Translations under genes and position numbers: made by a program
Notes under the pieces: model-generated
The model's database searches: none
Told to the model about the DNA's origin: nothing
Seen by the model: the letters and a program-made list of their open reading frames with translations, nothing else
Source of the DNA: Desulfonema limicola
Lineage (GTDB): Bacteria; Desulfobacterota; Desulfobacteria; Desulfobacterales; Desulfosalsimonadaceae
Assembly: GCA_020722245.1 (NCBI GenBank)
Contig: DYLE01000100.1
Span: forward strand, 1 to 8,733
DNA length: 8,733 bases
Reading direction: 5' to 3'
In this document: piece by piece, positions 6,295 to 8,733 of the stretch
How positions within the stretch are numbered: the stretch's first letter is position 1
Layout: every line of letters starts with the position of its first letter

Positions 6295-7440
6295 GGTCTT
6301 GAAATCCGCATAATCAAATTCCCGCACGATTTTGAGTGTATCTGAATCCGGACGATACCGGGCGATGGCGGGGAGATTTAAGCCGTTGAAGGTGCTGGTT
6401 TTGACCATGGTGTAGTGCGCCATGTCGGTGAAAACAACCCGTGAACCCACGGCCAGGGGCGCATCAAAGGAGTAGTCGCCGATCACATCACCGGCCAGGC
6501 AGGAGCAGCCTGCCAGACGGTAGGTGTGTGCCTTTTCCCCGGGACGGCCCGCGCCGACGGCCTCCGGCCGGTAGGGCATTTCCAGGACATCCGGCATATG
6601 GGCCGCCGCAGAGGCGTCCAGAATGGCGATGCTCATCTGGTTTTCTACAATGTCTAAAACCGTTGCCACCAGAAACCCCGCGTTTAGCACCACCGCTTCG
6701 CCGGGTTCCAGGTAAACCGCCACATCATACCGGCGCTTCAGATCAATGATCAGCCGGCACAGCAGGTCTGTGTCATAGCCGTCACGGGTGATGTGATGCC
6801 CGCCGCCGAGGTTGATCCAGCTCATCTGAGAAAGCAAAGGCTCAAATTTTTTGTAAACCGTCTCAAGGGTGCGCTCCAAAGCATCCGCGTTCTGCTCGCA
6901 AAGGGCGTGGAAATGAAGCCCGGAAATACCATCTATGGATTCCCCTAAAAACTGTTCGGCCCGGACGCCCAGGCGGGAGCAGGGGCCGCAGGGGGAATAC
7001 ATGGGAGCAGGCGCCTCCGAGTGCTCAGGGTTTATTCGAATGCCGCAGCGGATGTTTTTTCCGGATGATAAAATCATCGCCTTAAACCGTCGCCACTGGG
7101 AAAAAGAGTTAAAAACCAGGAAGTCCGCGTAAGTTATGACTTCTTTGATTTCCGCGCTGGAAAACGCCGGGGCATACACATGGACCTCACCGCCGAATTC
7201 CTCCCGGCCCAGCCGGGCCTCGTGCACCGAACCGGCGCAGGTGCCGTGCAGGGTTTTGTCAAGCAGAGGAAACAGGTCGAACATGGCAAAGGCCTTTAAG
7301 GCCAGAAGGATTTTACACCCGGTTTTGTTTATAACGGTTTCGAGGATTTTTATGTTCTTCTCAATAACCGATTCATCGATCACAAAACAGGGTGAAGGCA
7401 GGTTTTCAAACACCCGGCTTAAATGATTTTTTCCGTCCAC
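6283..7440 (-). CDS. nspC: Carboxynorspermidine (carboxyspermidine) decarboxylase
   Basis: This is a pyridoxal-phosphate enzyme of the alanine racemase-fold decarboxylase family. It removes CO2 from carboxynorspermidine or carboxyspermidine to give norspermidine or spermidine in the cytosol. Family signatures, in order: Lys49 in LLALKAF (PLP Schiff base), SRLGV (155-159), HFHALCE (176-182), WINLGGGHH (208-216), EPGEA (245-249, phosphate and carboxylate region), VLDIVEN (261-267), CSCLAGD (312-318, catalytic Cys314), YTMVKTSTFNG (343-353) and the typical ending EFDYADFKTRLS. The length of 385 is normal. The GTG at 7440 gives a 22-base overlap with the dehydrogenase upstream. A GTG at 7413 would start 6 bases beyond that gene's stop and better fits the short N-terminus of Vibrio NspC. 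Neither has a good ribosome binding site, so translational coupling is likely and the exact start is open. Substrate choice between the two carboxy-polyamines cannot be settled from sequence. Confidence 0.93.
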   Translation of the reverse strand: MDGKNHLSRVFENLPSPCFVIDESVIEKNIKILETVINKTGCKILLALKAFAMFDLFPLLDKTLHGTCAGSVHEARLGREEFGGEVHVYAPAFSSAEIKEVITYADFLVFNSFSQWRRFKAMILSSGKNIRCGIRINPEHSEAPAPMYSPCGPCSRLGVRAEQFLGESIDGISGLHFHALCEQNADALERTLETVYKKFEPLLSQMSWINLGGGHHITRDGYDTDLLCRLIIDLKRRYDVAVYLEPGEAVVLNAGFLVATVLDIVENQMSIAILDASAAAHMPDVLEMPYRPEAVGAGRPGEKAHTYRLAGCSCLAGDVIGDYSFDAPLAVGSRVVFTDMAHYTMVKTSTFNGLNLPAIARYRPDSDTLKIVREFDYADFKTRLS

Positions 7441-8597
7441 GGCAGACCATAGCGGTTTAAGGCTTCCATAAACGGCGCCGGGTCAAACTGCTCCATATTG
7501 AACACCCCTGCGCCGGACCATATTTTTTGGGCCACCAGCATGCCCCCGATCATGGCCGGCACCCCGGTGGTATAGGAGACCGCCTGGGCCCCGACCTCCT
7601 GGTAGCACTCCTGGTGATCGCAGATATTGTAGATATAATATGTCTTTTCGGCCTGATTTTTTACCCCCTTGATCAGGCAGCCGATGCAGGTCTTGCCCCT
7701 GGTGACCGGTCCCAGGGATGCGGGATCCGGAAGCAGGGCCTTTAAAAACTGCAAGGGGATGATCTCCCGGCCCTGATACATCACCGGATCGATGCGGGTC
7801 ATGCCCACATTCTGAAGCACCTCCAGGTGTTTTAAATAGCTGTCTGAAAAGGTCATCCAGAACCGCGCCCGCCGGATTTCCGGGAGGTGTTTGACCAGGG
7901 ATTCCAGCTCCTCGTGGTAGAGAAGATAGATCTTTTTTTCGCCGATGCCTTCAGGAAAATCAAAGGTCTTGGAAATCTCCATGGGCTCAGTTTCGATCCA
8001 TTTTCCGTTTTCAAAGTAACGCCCCCTGGCGGTCACCTCCCGGATATTGATTTCCGGGTTGAAGTTGGTGGCAAAGGGGTGGCCGTGATCCCCGGCGTTG
8101 CAGTCGATGATGTCGATCTCATGGATCTCGTCAAAATGGTTTTTTTTCGCCCAAGCGCAGAACACGTTGGTCACGCCCGGATCAAACCCGCTTCCCAGAA
8201 GCGCCATGATGCCCCGCGCCTTGAACCTTTCATGGTAGTCCCACTGCCACTGATAGCAGAACCGGGCCTCGTCTTCCGGTTCGTAATTGGCCGTATCGAC
8301 ATAATCCACACCGGCCTCAAGGCAGGCGTCCATGATGTGAAGGTCCTGGTAGGGGAGCGCCACATGAATGACCATGTCCGGCTTAAACCGCTTCATCAGG
8401 GCCGTCAGCTCGGGCACGTTGTCCGCATCCACCTGGGCGGTGTCAATTTTTCGCGGCAGGCCGGCGGCGATCCTTTCGCACTTCTCAATCGTCCGGCTGG
8501 CCAGGCAGATTCTGTCAAACACCTCGGGCACCTGGCAGCACTTGTGGGTCACGACCCGGCCCACGCCGCCTGCGCCGATAATCAATACGCTCGCCAT
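7419..8597 (-). CDS. Carboxynorspermidine (carboxyspermidine) dehydrogenase, saccharopine dehydrogenase family
   Basis: This enzyme condenses L-aspartate semialdehyde with putrescine or 1,3-diaminopropane and reduces the imine with NADPH, giving carboxyspermidine or carboxynorspermidine, the substrate of the adjacent nspC product. The 392-residue chain begins with a Rossmann fold (LIIGAGGVG, residues 5-13). LASRT (32-36) follows, with an Arg suited to NADP. Next come the family stretches DYVDTANYEPEDE (98-110), LLGSGFDPGVTNVF (133-146), DCNAGDHGHPFATNFNPE (165-182) and, near the end, SYTTGVPAM and GVFNMEQFDP. These, and its placement just before nspC, separate it from lysine-pathway saccharopine dehydrogenases. 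I chose ATG 8597 because AGGGGG lies 5 bases upstream; the longer frame from a TTG at 8612 would run through that site. An A-AAA-AAC run around residues 151-153 is probably incidental. Confidence 0.92.
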   Translation of the reverse strand: MASVLIIGAGGVGRVVTHKCCQVPEVFDRICLASRTIEKCERIAAGLPRKIDTAQVDADNVPELTALMKRFKPDMVIHVALPYQDLHIMDACLEAGVDYVDTANYEPEDEARFCYQWQWDYHERFKARGIMALLGSGFDPGVTNVFCAWAKKNHFDEIHEIDIIDCNAGDHGHPFATNFNPEINIREVTARGRYFENGKWIETEPMEISKTFDFPEGIGEKKIYLLYHEELESLVKHLPEIRRARFWMTFSDSYLKHLEVLQNVGMTRIDPVMYQGREIIPLQFLKALLPDPASLGPVTRGKTCIGCLIKGVKNQAEKTYYIYNICDHQECYQEVGAQAVSYTTGVPAMIGGMLVAQKIWSGAGVFNMEQFDPAPFMEALNRYGLPWTEKII

Positions 8598-8602
8598 TTT
8601 TT

Positions 8603-8608
8603 CCCCCT
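8603..8608 (-). promoter_or_regulatory. Ribosome binding site of the dehydrogenase gene
   Basis: On the minus strand AGGGGG is followed by five A residues and then the ATG at 8597. The purine-rich site and its spacing decide the start over the TTG 15 bases further upstream. Confidence 0.75.
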
Positions 8609-8638
8609 GCAAAACAATGAAATCAAAAAATCCTAAAC

Positions 8639-8668
8639 ACGATACCTGATGGACATGTAAAAAGTCAA
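8639..8668 (-). promoter_or_regulatory. Candidate promoter of the polyamine genes
   Basis: On the minus strand, TTGACT (8668-8663) matches five of six bases of the -35 consensus, and TATCGT (8644-8639) four of six of the -10, with an 18-base spacer. Transcription would start near 8632 and give a leader of about 35 bases containing the ribosome binding site. It is the best match in the 136 bases upstream of the start, but the -10 is weak. Confidence 0.4.
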
Positions 8669-8684
8669 TTCACATCGGTTTCCC

Positions 8685-8709
8685 AAAATCCGCGATTGAT
8701 TTTACGCGG
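8685..8709. repeat. Small nested inverted repeats upstream of the polyamine promoter
   Basis: CCGCG (8690-8694) and CGCGG (8705-8709) can form a 5-pair stem with a 10-base loop; AAAATC (8685-8690) and GATTTT (8698-8703) offer a competing stem. Reading leftward, ATTTT follows the first stem, so it might be a weak terminator for a gene beyond the window, or an operator. Both are short enough to be chance. Confidence 0.2.
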
Positions 8710-8733
8710 GGTGGTTTTTCCGGATCGTGAGGG

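Noticed and set aside
8139..8145. A-AAA-AAC heptamer, in frame in the dehydrogenase gene, resembling a -1 frameshift site
   Set aside because: A slip would reach a stop after two codons (CCA TTT TGA) and give a truncated enzyme. I saw no obvious stimulatory structure, and Lys-Lys-Asn is easily encoded this way.
7887..8636. Open frame of 249 codons on the plus strand opposite the dehydrogenase gene
   Set aside because: It is a shadow of a well-supported gene; its protein shows no family signature.

Overview
The window looks like ordinary chromosomal DNA from a moderately GC-rich Gram-negative anaerobe, most likely a member of the Desulfobacterota (deltaproteobacterial sulfate reducers). This is an inference. 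It rests on the two-enzyme carboxy(nor)spermidine route to spermidine, a large protein that resembles the DUF6178 family I associate with that group, and an AmpG-type muropeptide permease that implies a Gram-negative envelope. No 16S gene or other phylogenetic marker is present.

Layout, left half (+ strand). The 3' end of a nitroreductase-family gene (cut by the window edge) is followed by pckA (ATP-type phosphoenolpyruvate carboxykinase, GTG start), an ampG-like permease (TTG start), a 591-codon cytosolic protein of unknown function, and a 92-codon hypothetical protein whose start overlaps the stop of the preceding gene (ATGA). After a 68-base gap with no clear promoter comes a short-chain dehydrogenase/reductase (SDR) with its own strong ribosome binding site. 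All six genes read rightward with short gaps and could be partly cotranscribed. A candidate sigma-70 promoter before the unknown gene and a GC-rich hairpin at the end of pckA could divide the expression into units.

Layout, right half (- strand). Two genes converge on the SDR gene: carboxynorspermidine dehydrogenase (saccharopine dehydrogenase family), then nspC (carboxynorspermidine/carboxyspermidine decarboxylase). They overlap or nearly abut. Together they make spermidine or norspermidine: the dehydrogenase condenses aspartate semialdehyde with a diamine, and NspC decarboxylates the product. A plausible promoter and a clear ribosome binding site lie just upstream of the dehydrogenase, at the right edge.

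I see no mobile element, CRISPR array, tRNA, rRNA or phage gene. No gap between genes exceeds 300 bases. The least explained items are the unknown-gene pair at 3298-5348, two non-AUG starts that each overlap the stop of an AUG-NNN-UGA mini-frame, and two hairpins at gene junctions. Nothing here convincingly announces a new defence or mobile system.
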